From Liolophura sinensis (lineage: Eukaryota; Mollusca; Polyplacophora; Chitonida; Chitonidae): a stretch of 60,000 bases of DNA. Shown in pieces: positions 48,655 to 57,560 of this stretch (position 1 is its first letter; each line of letters starts with the position of its first letter). The notes under the pieces were generated by a model. That model made no database searches. It worked only from the letters and a program-made list of their open reading frames with translations, and was not told where the DNA came from. A program made the position numbers and the translations under genes. The DNA is taken from positions 27,439,764 to 27,499,763 of the forward strand of contig NC_088306.1 in assembly GCF_032854445.1 (NCBI RefSeq), read 5' to 3'.

Positions 48655-49248
48655 TCAGCAGCAGGGCTCGTCTCCCGCTCGCTCGTGTCCCGCTCGCTCG
48701 TTGGATTCATCCTGATAAGATGGATTTCGAGGGCACTTGTGTCCAAACAAACAATATTTTGCGGTGGTCAGCGCCATGGTTAGCGGGGCTAAGTACATAC
48801 CGAAACGGTGGTACAAATCGCAAGACGCTCTTAATAGAGCGTGGTCAAAAAACGGGTCAGCCTCGAGGTCTGCTACAAGCTTTGGTTGATTCTCGGGTGG
48901 GATAGGTAGAACCGTGCTGGCCACCACTGAATAGAATCGCAGTGCGGCTTTTCCGAGCGTCTGCGTCATCTGAGCACCCAGTCGAGCCTCGTAGCGAGAG
49001 TACAGCTTTTCGATGTCTTCGTCGCTCATGGCGTCGATGCCTTCAGCCGTAACGTTCTTCCCCAAATACCGCTCGGCCTGCCCACCAGACGCAAGTGCGG
49101 CCAATCTGTCTCTATGCTGTGTCGCACTGTTTGGCGCATCACCGGGCGGCACATGGCCACCGGGCGGCACATGGCTGTCACGTTCCTTCGGAACAGTAGG
49201 GGGCTCGGCATCGCCTAGCAGCTCGTCAATCAGGTCGTCACATTCCAT
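48655..49248 (-). CDS. Conserved viral protein of about 197 residues
   Basis: I choose the ATG at 49,248 (MECDDLIDELLGDAEPP). The frame is open to 49,314 with a less convincing N-terminus. It has an acidic start, an HVPPG duplication, then EDIEKLYSRYEARLGA and LPIPPENQPKLVADLEADPF. The C-terminus has hydrophobic and Cys/His-containing parts. I recall similar proteins in cnidarian Maverick-like elements, function unknown. It lies 3' of the ATPase in the same orientation, so it is probably a late gene. Confidence 0.6.
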   Translation of the reverse strand: MECDDLIDELLGDAEPPTVPKERDSHVPPGGHVPPGDAPNSATQHRDRLAALASGGQAERYLGKNVTAEGIDAMSDEDIEKLYSRYEARLGAQMTQTLGKAALRFYSVVASTVLPIPPENQPKLVADLEADPFFDHALLRASCDLYHRFGMYLAPLTMALTTAKYCLFGHKCPRNPSYQDESNERAGHERAGDEPCC

Positions 49249-49371
49249 CCTTACTCTGTTCATTCGAACTATCGCATGCGTACACAGTCTCCTTTGTCTA
49301 ATATAGTCGCGCAATCAGTATCGCGGCATGCACAAGTGCTTCAGTCATTGTTCCTTCGGAACAAGTACTGA

Positions 49372-50013
49372 TTACTCAACAGCTGTTTGGCTTAACACCT
49401 GATAAGCAACTGGCTGATCCGTCTTCAGCAGGAGCTTAGAATGCTTCTTCTCTGCGAGCAGCCGTCGAACCGCTGCCCTTTCTTCCGGGGTCGGGATGAC
49501 GTCATTCTCTCGGAGGCACTCTCCAAACGAGTCCCGGTCCTTGCAGTGGAAGAGAGCCACCCAACGCGTCTGCTCGCGTAGGTCTTTGAGGACGGAGTTG
49601 TACTTTTGAGTAAGGACCCAGGCGCTTTGGCTCGCATGACGGCCCGAGAAGGCCAGCTCTGAAAGCATGTCTTTTTTCTTCGTCATCGCCTTCGTCGCGC
49701 TGCAGTCGTCAACGATGTACAAAGTAGGCTCTCCCTCGAAAAGATGGTGGAGCGCCCGAAGGTAGTCGTGGAGCCGCTTGCCCGGGTCTAAACAGTAGAC
49801 CTCTGGATCAGACCGTATCCACGGCCGCAGCTGGTAGGCCTTGTTATACCGAAGAGTGGGGCATAGGATCACAATATGTTGGAAGGCACCGCGGAAAGGA
49901 CCCTCCAACAGGTCTAGAACGAAGACGGTTTTTCCGCACCCCGTCTGCCCACAGATGATCGCGCTGTGGGCCTCCTTGGGGAAATCAATACAGGGCGCTG
50001 ACGAACCGGCCAT
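49372..50013 (-). CDS. A32-like genome-packaging ATPase
   Basis: Pumps viral DNA into the capsid (FtsK/HerA-superfamily packaging ATPase). It is intact at 213 codons. Walker A is CGQTGCGKT at residues 19-27 and Walker B is LYIVDD at about residue 100. GRHASQSAWVLTQKYNSV is the sensor/arginine-region signature of A32-type proteins. A RNDVIPTPEER-like tail ends the protein. Its start overlaps the end of the capsid gene by 29 nt, and both read on the minus strand, so co-expression is likely. No frameshift is seen, so the assignment is firm. Confidence 0.92.
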   Translation of the reverse strand: MAGSSAPCIDFPKEAHSAIICGQTGCGKTVFVLDLLEGPFRGAFQHIVILCPTLRYNKAYQLRPWIRSDPEVYCLDPGKRLHDYLRALHHLFEGEPTLYIVDDCSATKAMTKKKDMLSELAFSGRHASQSAWVLTQKYNSVLKDLREQTRWVALFHCKDRDSFGECLRENDVIPTPEERAAVRRLLAEKKHSKLLLKTDQPVAYQVLSQTAVE

Positions 50014-51281
50014 TCTCGAGGTGTAGCTGAGCGTCCATAATCACATACAGATACACGTTCAATACTCCATCCTCCTCTGCCTCTTTCGTAATCTGCAATG
50101 TGATTCCCTCGCTGGTGTTAACCACGCGTCGCCCACTACCATGCAGCTGGTCGTCGTCACTCGTCCGAAGGTCAAGCCAGAAAGCGTACTTCGACCTCAG
50201 GAACTCCTCCAAGGACACATCCGCCAGACCCAAGTCTTTTACGACCCTAGCCACCTCCGGGTCCCGCTTCCTAATGGGTGAGCTGGCGAAGAATTTCCTG
50301 GCTTCTTCCCACTGTTGGTATGCCCGCATTCCCTGGCTGTATAGCTGATTGGGGACACCCTCAACGGTAACCTCCACTTTGGTGATCTTCGGGTTGTAGA
50401 AGGATTCAGACCTACGCTTCCACAATGCCCCCGCTGAAGACGTCTCGAACAGCATCAGGATTCCCTTCATCGACCTCGCGGGCACGTTAAGGTTAATGTT
50501 CCACAGCGTGTCGGATTTGTTCTTCGCCAATTTTCGGTGGCGAAGGACGCGATCATAGAAGATTGTGACGTTATGGATGAACTGGCCGCGGATCTGCCTA
50601 GCCAGCTCCTGTTCGGTTATCTTGTCGAACTCCAGACTGATATTGTCGATGGTGTAAGCGGCGGCGGCATCACCCGATGCCTTCACGACCCGGCCGTAAT
50701 CGTTGAAGGTTAGTTCGTACTCGAGTCGGTCGGAGAGTGCGCTCTGATAGAACGGCATGTGGCTCTCCAAAATCTCGAAATCTAGTGGGATGCAGAACCG
50801 GTTGCCCATGGCACGAGCGATCGCATTGTCTCCCGCATTATCATTCGCGTCATCCGCCCCGACGCGATGTTTGAGCATGTTGTCGCTGCCGATGCCTTGG
50901 TAGGCCGCATTCTGCCGCTCGTTCCTGGTCAGCCATAGATCGCCGTAGCAATGAAATACATCGGAGTCATCGATGGACATCACTTCATTTCCGCTGGCTT
51001 TGATCGTGGTCTTCTTTACGATGGCGCGCCCGAGGTTGCCGACCACGGTGGCGTTCGCGTCCGTCGAGTTGAGCACAATCGTGAAGGCTAGGCGAACGGT
51101 GCCGGGAACAATCACGTCATGCTCGCCGAGGTTGGGGAAGCGGACCAATAGTTGCTGATTCGCGTCGATTGTGCTCGGATTTGAATGTGACGACCACGGA
51201 CTGCCGCACACCCTTCGCCGCTAACGGCTCTCGGAGTCTTCTGAAGGGGTTGAGTCTGCGGCCGTATGCGTTCGAATTCAT
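49985..51281 (-). pseudogene. Major capsid protein (double jelly-roll), N-terminal frameshift
   Basis: Would form the icosahedral shell. About 400 codons are open from 51,211 to 49,985. The natural start is probably the ATG at 51,281 (MNSNAYGRRLNPFRRL) in another frame, with the change near 51,185. Landmarks are LVRFPNLGEHDVIVPG, VKKTTIKASGNEV, FHCYGDLW, LEYELTFNDYGRVV, NINLNVPARSMKG and a C-terminal VYLYVIMDAQLHLENGRF. The two similar beta-rich halves, position beside the ATPase and length fit Maverick or adintovirus capsid proteins. A fold prediction would be needed to prove the double jelly-roll. The overlap with the ATPase start is 29 nt. The 50-bp gap to the divergent 436-residue gene must contain both promoters. 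Confidence 0.85.
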
Positions 51282-51331
51282 TGGTATTGGTGTTATGTTA
51301 AAGACATAGAAACGAGTGTTTAATTCGGGCG

Positions 51332-52642
51332 ATGGCCGACATCGGTGATTATGGCGATCGGCCGGACCCCCCGGAAGATCCTGACGATGATGATCCACCA
51401 CCACCTCTGCAGTTCCTTCGGAACACACGAAATGACATTGTAAACAATATCGCGACAGAAACAAGCAACCGATCAAGTCTTCGAAGTGAGTTGACGCGGG
51501 CTGCCGTGGATGACTATTACAACCATCTGGCGGAGAAAGGGCTTGTCCCTACCGGGAGGCGGGAGTACGAGAAGTTTGAGCTCGTAGATGGGCGTCTCCG
51601 CCTCGCCGCATTTCCAACCCTGAGGCTTACAAACCTCCACACGGGGGAACCACTAGCGCTCTCCTATTTATACAGCAACCAGCGCAAGGACGGCGCTCTC
51701 CAGGCGATCAGAGAAGATCTTGGCTTTCCCGACTGGAAGTCAGGGAAGGCAACCTTGCATCCGGCAGCGGTCAGAGTCCTGCAGACGGCGCGCGATAAGA
51801 TTGGTGCCGCGGCCGCCGAGGCAGATACCATGGAGCTGAAGGATTTAAACCAGCCCGCGACAGAGACCATAGAAGCTGTGGAAACCAGCTTCACGGATAG
51901 TGAGGTCGGGCGTGTTCTTGAAACGATAAACGATCCGCCGCTCCCTCTTCGGGAACTCCGGGGGCTAGACAAGGCTCTGCAAACCATTCGCGGAGAGCAC
52001 ACGAATAACCTTGCCAAGCTGTCGGCAATCGAAAGAGACTTAGCTAAACAGAAACAGAAGCTGGAAGAGGCCAACACCGACGGTGTTGATGAATTCGCCC
52101 GGCGTCGGATCGCCGAACGAATACGGAACCTCGAGGATGAAAGGGCGGCCCGGCTCGAAGCAGCCTCTGCAACGGGCGAGGCCCTGCGAACGCAAATAAA
52201 CAGCATTAGGGAGACCATCGATCGCATCCTCCACAAGGACACCACACTGGCCGAGAGAGTTCGTACCCTCTTCCGTGAGCAGGGGGTAACAATCGTGTCC
52301 ATTCTCACAGCTATTGGGATGGCGCTCTCGACAATAACGCTTGCGTTGAAGCTAGCGCTGAGCGGCGGGTCTGGCGGCGGGGGCACGCCGTCTCCTAAAC
52401 CAGAGGACGGGCGCGGTGTCAAAGAGTGGGTGAAAAAGCATCTCCAGTCCCTCGCACGGGCCCTTGGCAAGCTGGCTGGGAAGGCGGCCGCAGCGATTCC
52501 AGGGATAATTGGCAGTATCGTATCCTGGCTCCTGAACCTTCTCGGAAAAACGGCTGGGTGGTTGGCCGACAATGTCTGGGCCCTAGTCGTCGCAGTAGGC
52601 GGCCTATTACTCATAGCCGTTCGGAACTGGTTAATGCCATAA
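51332..52642 (+). CDS. 436-residue viral coiled-coil/membrane-active protein
   Basis: Intact. It has an acidic Pro-rich start, an alpha-helical and coiled-coil middle (about residues 210-320, e.g. IERDLAKQKQKLEEANTD and RRIAERIRNLEDERAARLEA) and a first membrane segment (GVTIVSILTAIGMALSTITL). A Gly-rich hinge and a strongly amphipathic C-terminal region follow (LARALGKLAGKAAAAIPG, IIGSIVSWLLNLLGKTAGWL), then a final hydrophobic anchor. The C-terminus resembles membrane-disrupting peptides of non-enveloped virions in character, so a virion role at membranes is inferred. The 3' end overlaps the convergent gene by 12 nt. Confidence 0.65.
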   Translation: MADIGDYGDRPDPPEDPDDDDPPPPLQFLRNTRNDIVNNIATETSNRSSLRSELTRAAVDDYYNHLAEKGLVPTGRREYEKFELVDGRLRLAAFPTLRLTNLHTGEPLALSYLYSNQRKDGALQAIREDLGFPDWKSGKATLHPAAVRVLQTARDKIGAAAAEADTMELKDLNQPATETIEAVETSFTDSEVGRVLETINDPPLPLRELRGLDKALQTIRGEHTNNLAKLSAIERDLAKQKQKLEEANTDGVDEFARRRIAERIRNLEDERAARLEAASATGEALRTQINSIRETIDRILHKDTTLAERVRTLFREQGVTIVSILTAIGMALSTITLALKLALSGGSGGGGTPSPKPEDGRGVKEWVKKHLQSLARALGKLAGKAAAAIPGIIGSIVSWLLNLLGKTAGWLADNVWALVVAVGGLLLIAVRNWLMP

Positions 52643-53925
52643 CAGCAGTAAACCGATGGCCACCCCGGCCACCACGAGGGCTGTCTTTTCCGCTTCGTGG
52701 TTATATTGCGCTAACGGAAATGAATCCGCCGCGCGGAGCTGTTGTTGTTGTTGTCCCTGTTCCTTCGGAACAAGAACAGGAACAGGAACAACAGGGCTGT
52801 GCGGCACAGTCTCTTGCGGCTTTACAATCCCCGTATCTGCCCGCTTTGCGGGCTGCAAAGTGGGCGGCACTACGTCGTTCACACCCTCGTTAGAACCTAG
52901 CTTCTGTTCTTCTGTGGCCACGACGATTTTGTTATTGTAGTTGGCTATCTGGCCGATCCGCAGCAACATGTCGCTGGGAGCCATGTAAAGGCCTATGCCG
53001 AACACAAAGTCGACCACGCTACCGGCGTATTGTAGAACGTCCTGGTACCGTTTGATTGCTGAGGGGAGATCGACTGGAGAGGCAATGGCGTCTTCCACAT
53101 TGGCGAAGAACTGCTTTTGTGCATCGAATGCTGTTCCCGTCCCAAGAATACGCGTCCTCGTTTGCGCTTGGGCGCCTAATATGGCCCATACGTAGGTCCG
53201 GATGGAATCGTTCAAGCGCTCCACACCAAGCTGCGTGAATCCAGAGGATGTTTCAACAATAAACGACCCCCAGGCGTCTACGCTGTCCTGTTCAATGTAA
53301 TCGACGTGGAGCTTGCCGAACGTCTTCGGGAACGTCATCCTGCCCGGATCAAAACTGCCGTCACCGATTGGGTGGTAGCCGTGGTTCGTCCAGTAGTTGT
53401 ATGCCACCCCGAGTCCGTGATTGGCGCCCCACCTCGCCCCCAGTCTGTGTGCGGTGACACCCGAAAACTCTCCGCAGATCCTTTCATAAGCCCGCCGGTC
53501 GTAGGGATTATTTAGCCAGTCCCATGCTCTGTCTTGCGGTAGCGGGGCTTTGATCTCCTCCAAAACCCGTCGGACTTGATAGTAGACGTGAAATGCGTAC
53601 AAAGGCCTTTATGCGCGGATCGGCGGCGAGAAGATGGTCTTTGGCGGATACTCCACAGCCCGTCGTTGCGCACCAGACCGCGAAATTCACCTGATTCTGC
53701 CAGAAACTGCATTGGGTTGGTGTTCCAGGCCTGAACGATGGAATAGCTGGTTACCTTGGGCAGGCGGTACTTCGAAAATACATCCGCGAACTGGGCCTGA
53801 AAGGCCTTGCCCTCCTGCGCGTAAATGTCTGTTCGCGTCAGCTGTTCTGCGTGGGTTTGAACAGCATAGAATGACCCGGCCTTATAGGTCGCTCCCCTAT
53901 TAAAAGTAAACGCCTCTCTGTTCAT
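52631..53925 (-). pseudogene. Unknown viral structural-type protein, two frameshifts
   Basis: Three adjoining frames cover about 430 codons: MNREAFTFNRGATYKAG from the ATG at 53,925, a short middle piece (AKDHLLAADPRIKAF near 53,620), and a 323-codon part from 53,602. The breaks are near 53,632 and 53,597, each consistent with one extra base. Landmarks in the long part are HGLGVAYNYWTNHGY, FDPGRMTFPKTFGKLHVDY and GTGTAFDAQKQFFANVEDA. A Gln-rich and Pro/Val-rich tail and a C-terminal membrane segment (TALVVAGVAIGLLLL) follow. I recall relatives in cnidarian Maverick-like elements, function unknown. It is divergent from the next gene across 22 bp. Confidence 0.65.
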
Positions 53926-53947
53926 TCTATTGCCATAGGAATACAAG

Positions 53948-54610
53948 ATGTTCGTAACTCTCACTAATATTCAAAACGGCTCCTCCTCGGAGCTGCCACA
54001 GGCTCTTGACAACCGTCACGGCTGCCTAAAAATTGCCCTCCGCGAAAATAACATTCTACCCTGCCTGGGTGAATATTCACCCAGGAGTGGGCTTCCTGCT
54101 TGATGGCGAACGGGTCGAAGTGCCGAGGGGTTACTATAATGTTTGTACGCTGGACAAGGTAATCTTCCGCCCCCTTGGCGTTTCGCTGAAAATGAACGAA
54201 GCTACGGGCCGCCTAACCCTAAGCCTCCCTGGCAAATCCTTCCTAATGCTGCAAGAGCTGGCCCCCATATTGGATTCACCGACGGGTTGATGCCCAGAAA
54301 TGGCACTACGGAAGCTGATCAATGGCCCGACTTGGTTCCACACAAAGAAATATTTGTGCATCTGGACGAACTGAGCACCTCAGAAAACGTGAGGATCACG
54401 TCTGATACCAGTAGCGGTTCAACGTTACTTAGGGCCATCGCGGCGACCGGCGAAGGGATCAACTGCGGGAAGACGGCTTCCTTCCCTAACCCCCAGTTCA
54501 AAAATTTGCGTAGAGAATACGTGACAAAGCTGACGGTCTCGCTTTTAGATATAAGCGGCAAGCGTCTCGATACCAGTTACCTAAGCGCGGCCCTAGAAAT
54601 CACGACATAA
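53948..54610 (+). pseudogene. Putative minor capsid (penton-like) protein, two frameshifts
   Basis: Three frames together cover about 220 codons: MFVTLTNIQNGSSSE from 53,948, then ITFYPAWVNIHPGVGF, then IGFTDGLMPRNG to the stop. Breaks lie near 54,045 (A-run) and 54,263 (C-run). The motifs KEIFVHLDELSTSENV, an NPQFKNLRREYVTKLTVSL segment and the ending YLSAALEI recall single jelly-roll minor capsid proteins of Polinton-like viruses. This is inference from pattern. It starts a rightward cluster of three genes spaced 2-50 bp apart. Confidence 0.6.
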
Positions 54611-54612
54611 TA

Positions 54613-55430
54613 ATGGTTGACTCGACCGGTCCCAGTTCTACATGTCTGTCACTATCTGACCTGTCTGACACGACGGATTTTGAGCTCCCAGGGCACCTGG
54701 TAAGATTTACGCCCTTCAGTTCGAAAATGGCTTCTACAGCCGAAAAAAGATTAACGTGGGGCGGCAAGAAGCTGTCGCTACGTTTGATTCCCTTCAAGAC
54801 GTCTCGGCTGCAATCGGTGGGCGCAGGCCACCTTCAGAGGCGATAGAGCATCAAAAACTCTCCTTAGTCCGCCGTGATGACCGATTTGTCCTTGCCAGAT
54901 CCCGCGAGCCCGATTGGCTTATCGATGTGCTCGTGACGCCGATGTCCGTCCAAACCACTAAATCCGAGGTCAAGAAGGTTTTCAACACCGGGCTCACATT
55001 CGTGTCGTATACGCCGAGCGACACCTGTCTTGTTGCTCTAGAAACAGCAGGGCACTTCACACTGGCCGCTGCGAAGAACGACGTACGCCTGAACGCGAAT
55101 ACAGATTTCCGAGCCGCGTTAGAAATAAACCAGGGGTCCATCATTATCATGGACCTAAAACTAGGGGTGGCCTCTGATCTCGCTACATTTCTGCTCCCAG
55201 GGCTGAAAATCAGATGGCCGTCCGAACACGATGGAAAGGAGCTCCGAATAATGGTAAAAACGCAACCGCAGCAGAAAGCGATCGCTAACAGCTCTCTCGA
55301 TAATGTAAAGGTTACGATAGCCGACCGCATGGACGTAGGGACTCTGTATCTGGAGTCCGGCGTTCGGCTTCGCCGCCTTCGGGTCAGCACGTTTGAGGAC
55401 GATTTAGATATAATTTATGCTTTGCCATAA
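54613..55430 (+). pseudogene. Unknown viral protein, one frameshift
   Basis: Begins MVDSTGPSSTCLSLSDLSD, with a frame change near 54,720. The second frame (beginning near the FYSRKKINVGRQEAVATF segment) stays open to 55,430, about 270 codons in all. The C-terminal half is beta-rich (FTLAAAKNDVRLNANTDF, GSIIIMDLKLGVAS). No family recognised. It follows the penton-like gene by 2 bp and ends inside a 17-bp triplicate repeat. A virion-component role is suggested only by its neighbours. Confidence 0.55.
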
Positions 55431-55464
55431 TTTATGCTTTGCCATAATTTATGCTTTGCCATAA
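55414..55464. repeat. 17-bp perfect triplicate ending in a stop codon
   Basis: TTTATGCTTTGCCATAA occurs three times without a mismatch. The first copy contains the stop codon of the upstream gene. Confidence 0.95.
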
Positions 55465-55481
55465 CAACAATTCGGTTTATA

Positions 55482-56068
55482 ATGGGTCTGTATCCAACCA
55501 TCGTGGACGATGAGGCAACACTTCTGGCTCCGCAACAGATGTTACCCCAACCGCACCTCAACCGGACCTCAGGCGAGCCTTGTACAAAAAATACCAGCGC
55601 GCAGTTGGCGCCCCCGAGGCTTTGGATTCAGCAATGCTCGCGGCCTCTTTCGGTTTGGGGTGGCTGGCGTCGGGCTGCTGTCTACTGTATTTGCCGCCCC
55701 CGTGGTGCTGGCAATGGAGGCAACGGCGCTGGCGTGTGGTGTCATTAGCGCAGCTGGAAAATTAATTAATAAGCGGCTCCGCGCGAAGGCTAAGAAAACA
55801 CAACGACATCCGGCTGTTGGCTGACGCCAAGCTAAACAGTATTCACGCGCAGGTGTCCGCAGCAATGTCAGATGGCCTTATTTCAGATGTAGAGTTTAAA
55901 CAGGTAGTGGCCGAGCTGCAGAGCTACGATGATCTGAAGGAGGGGATACGCTCGAAGTCTCACAAGGCATTCAACTCCGCACAACTCGACGAGAAGGTTA
56001 AAAAGCAGCTCATAGCTCAAGGTCGCGACCTGGCCCGCCAAGACATTAAAAAAGCTCTGTCCGACTGA
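55482..56068 (+). pseudogene. Viral membrane/helical protein, three frameshifts
   Basis: Starts MGLYPTIVDDEATLLAPQ at 55,482. The coding signal moves between frames near 55,575, 55,655 and 55,800. Recognisable blocks are YKKYQRAVGAPEALDSAM, a long hydrophobic stretch (LLSTVFAAPVVLAMEATALA) and a helical C-terminal part (ADAKLNSIHAQVSAAMSDG to the stop). Length without breaks would be about 190-200 codons. I recall relatives in coral and hydra elements; function unknown. It is the last recognisable viral gene and the most damaged. Confidence 0.6.
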
Positions 56069-56160
56069 CGATAGACTGCACCGCCGTATTTTACACCTTC
56101 GGTGTTAATGAGCAACCTCCGCGCTACACTCCGTAAGTAATTGTGAAAATAAAAAAAATA

Positions 56161-56235
56161 TGTCCTAGCCGGGGATCGAACCCACGACCATAAAGAGCAA
56201 AACCCAAGCTGTGTCTCGAGAGCCCGGGGCTAAAC
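56161..56235 (-). repeat. Degenerate tRNA-like segment (SINE relic)
   Basis: Minus strand has GTGGGTTCGATCCCCGG, B-box like, at the expected distance from GGTTTAGCCCCGGG. No acceptor stem pairs with GCTAGGACA, and the T-stem has two mismatches. It is not a working tRNA gene. Confidence 0.4.
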
Positions 56236-56421
56236 CTTAAAGGTCGTTTTCGTGCGTTTGCGTTATCATTCGGTTTTTTCGGGCTCCCCTTCTGCAACAC
56301 CCCACCTCCCCATTCTAATCTCCTCGAAATGCCCACCTTCGAGCTTTCATCATTGGAGAATTAGAGACGATCATTCGGCGAGGTGGCGGGTATTAGCACG
56401 GCTATATACCCAGAGACACAG

Positions 56422-56461
56422 GGCGGCCGGCTCCCTGGCCAAGGGAGCTATCCGGGCCGCC
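56422..56461. other. GC-rich hairpin
   Basis: GCTCCCT and AGGGAGC pair around a GGCCA loop. An outer GGCGGCC pairs with GGCCGCC, giving a two-tier stem of about 14 bp. It is the strongest hairpin I noticed right of the last viral gene. Confidence 0.7.
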
Positions 56462-57076
56462 GAATGTGATGTGAAAAATTGGGGGTGTCTTTTCCGCTAA
56501 AATTGTTTTTTCGCTCAGAATCGACCCATAACAACGGCAATATGGCGAAGAAGAGACGTAGATTCAGAATCTGATGTTAGTTTTGTCCTACGACCCATAC
56601 ATCAAACGCAATCAACGATTTATTAGCACAAGTATTGCACAACACCCGCGCGTATTCTGGGAACATGGCGCTTGTTACAACGGCCTCACTTCACAGGGTA
56701 TTACGGCGCCAGCCTTGTAGGCTCTGACTCTTATATGCTCACATTACAGGAGACTGCCTTATAAAACACCCCAGTCTGTATTGTATATCTTTCAGCCTAT
56801 GGGGTATACGAAGTAATCTGTGCTCCCTGTATGTAGACGGGCTGGGCTGTCTCTGACCCACATATATACATAGGCCTATACATGCATGTAGTTTCACCGG
56901 TGTGTGTAATGTAAGTCAAAGCCTAACCTATTTTTAACTGCGGGAAGCTTTTTGGAAAGCCCTTGTACGCCTTTGACAGTCCCTATTTGCAAGTTTGTGG
57001 TACCCCATGAGTGACAAAGGCCATACTCGTTTTTCACGCCGATTCCACACCGTTGCATGGTTGTGTGCCACGGCTT

Positions 57077-57276
57077 NNNNNNNNNNNNNNNNNNNNNNNN
57101 NNNNNNNNNNNNNNNNNNNNNNNNNNNNNNNNNNNNNNNNNNNNNNNNNNNNNNNNNNNNNNNNNNNNNNNNNNNNNNNNNNNNNNNNNNNNNNNNNNNN
57201 NNNNNNNNNNNNNNNNNNNNNNNNNNNNNNNNNNNNNNNNNNNNNNNNNNNNNNNNNNNNNNNNNNNNNNNNNNNN
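57077..57276. other. Assembly gap, 200 N
   Basis: Exactly 200 N, a conventional fixed-size scaffold gap. The join of viral element and copy 4 is therefore unproven. Confidence 0.98.
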
Positions 57277-57560
57277 AGGAAAAAGTATTTATCAAAGCAC
57301 AGACGCCATATTGACTGCCGCCAGTTTGTGATTTTCATACTGTTCACACAAATCAACACATACTCATTTCGACTTGTTTTGACTCTTTAGCCACGAAGTT
57401 ACAAAAGCTCGTTTAAGAATGCAGAACTGCAGAACGTGAAATTCGCCCCTTTCGTCTTTTGCACCTCCTAAAGTGTTGAACAGAGCAGTTAAAATCGTGA
57501 CCATGCTACTGGTTATTGTGACGTCAACTTCAAAGCAGGCTACTTTTTATAACAACGTAT

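Larger units (their letters stand above)
48117..52771. other. Five copies of the palindrome GTTCCTTCGGAAC
   Basis: Copies lie at 48,117-48,129 (reverse reading GTTCCGAAGGAAC), 49,182-49,194, 49,350-49,362, 51,412-51,424 and 52,759-52,771. Most are extended by flanking complementarity (for example TTGTTCCTTCGGAACAA at 49,348). They fall in coding and non-coding DNA. A weaker relative, GTTCGGAAGAAC, lies at about 47,119. Confidence 0.8.
41458..57076. mobile_element. Integrated Maverick/Polinton- or adintovirus-like dsDNA virus
   Basis: At least 14.2 kb of packed, intronless genes (41,856-56,068), visibly GC-richer than the host DNA. Four hallmark genes define the class: DDE integrase, family-B DNA polymerase, A32-like packaging ATPase and jelly-roll capsid protein. 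Gene order, with strands, is polymerase/helicase (+), integrase (-), 99-aa (+), 149, 79, 168 and 219-aa (-), ATPase (-), capsid (-), 436-aa (+), a long unknown (-), then three (+). No terminal inverted repeat or target duplication is visible. The left edge is sharp at 41,457; the right edge lies between 56,069 and the gap. An adenovirus-type protease was not recognised. Several genes are broken, so the copy is defective as assembled. Confidence 0.9.
56069..57076. other. Right flank of the viral element, no gene seen
   Basis: No coding region recognised. It has a degenerate tRNA-like segment (56,161-56,235), a strong hairpin (56,422-56,461) and then about 600 bp of unfamiliar sequence that matches none of the cPLA2 copies. 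The true element end is somewhere here or inside the gap. Confidence 0.5.

Noticed and set aside
41856-56068. Bacterial or phage contamination
   Set aside because: The capsid, ATPase, integrase and polymerase types are those of eukaryotic Maverick-like viruses. The contig continues without a gap from host cPLA2 intron into the element at 41,457. Only the right junction is unproven.
56894-57390. ORFs across the run of Ns
   Set aside because: They are products of translating the assembly gap.
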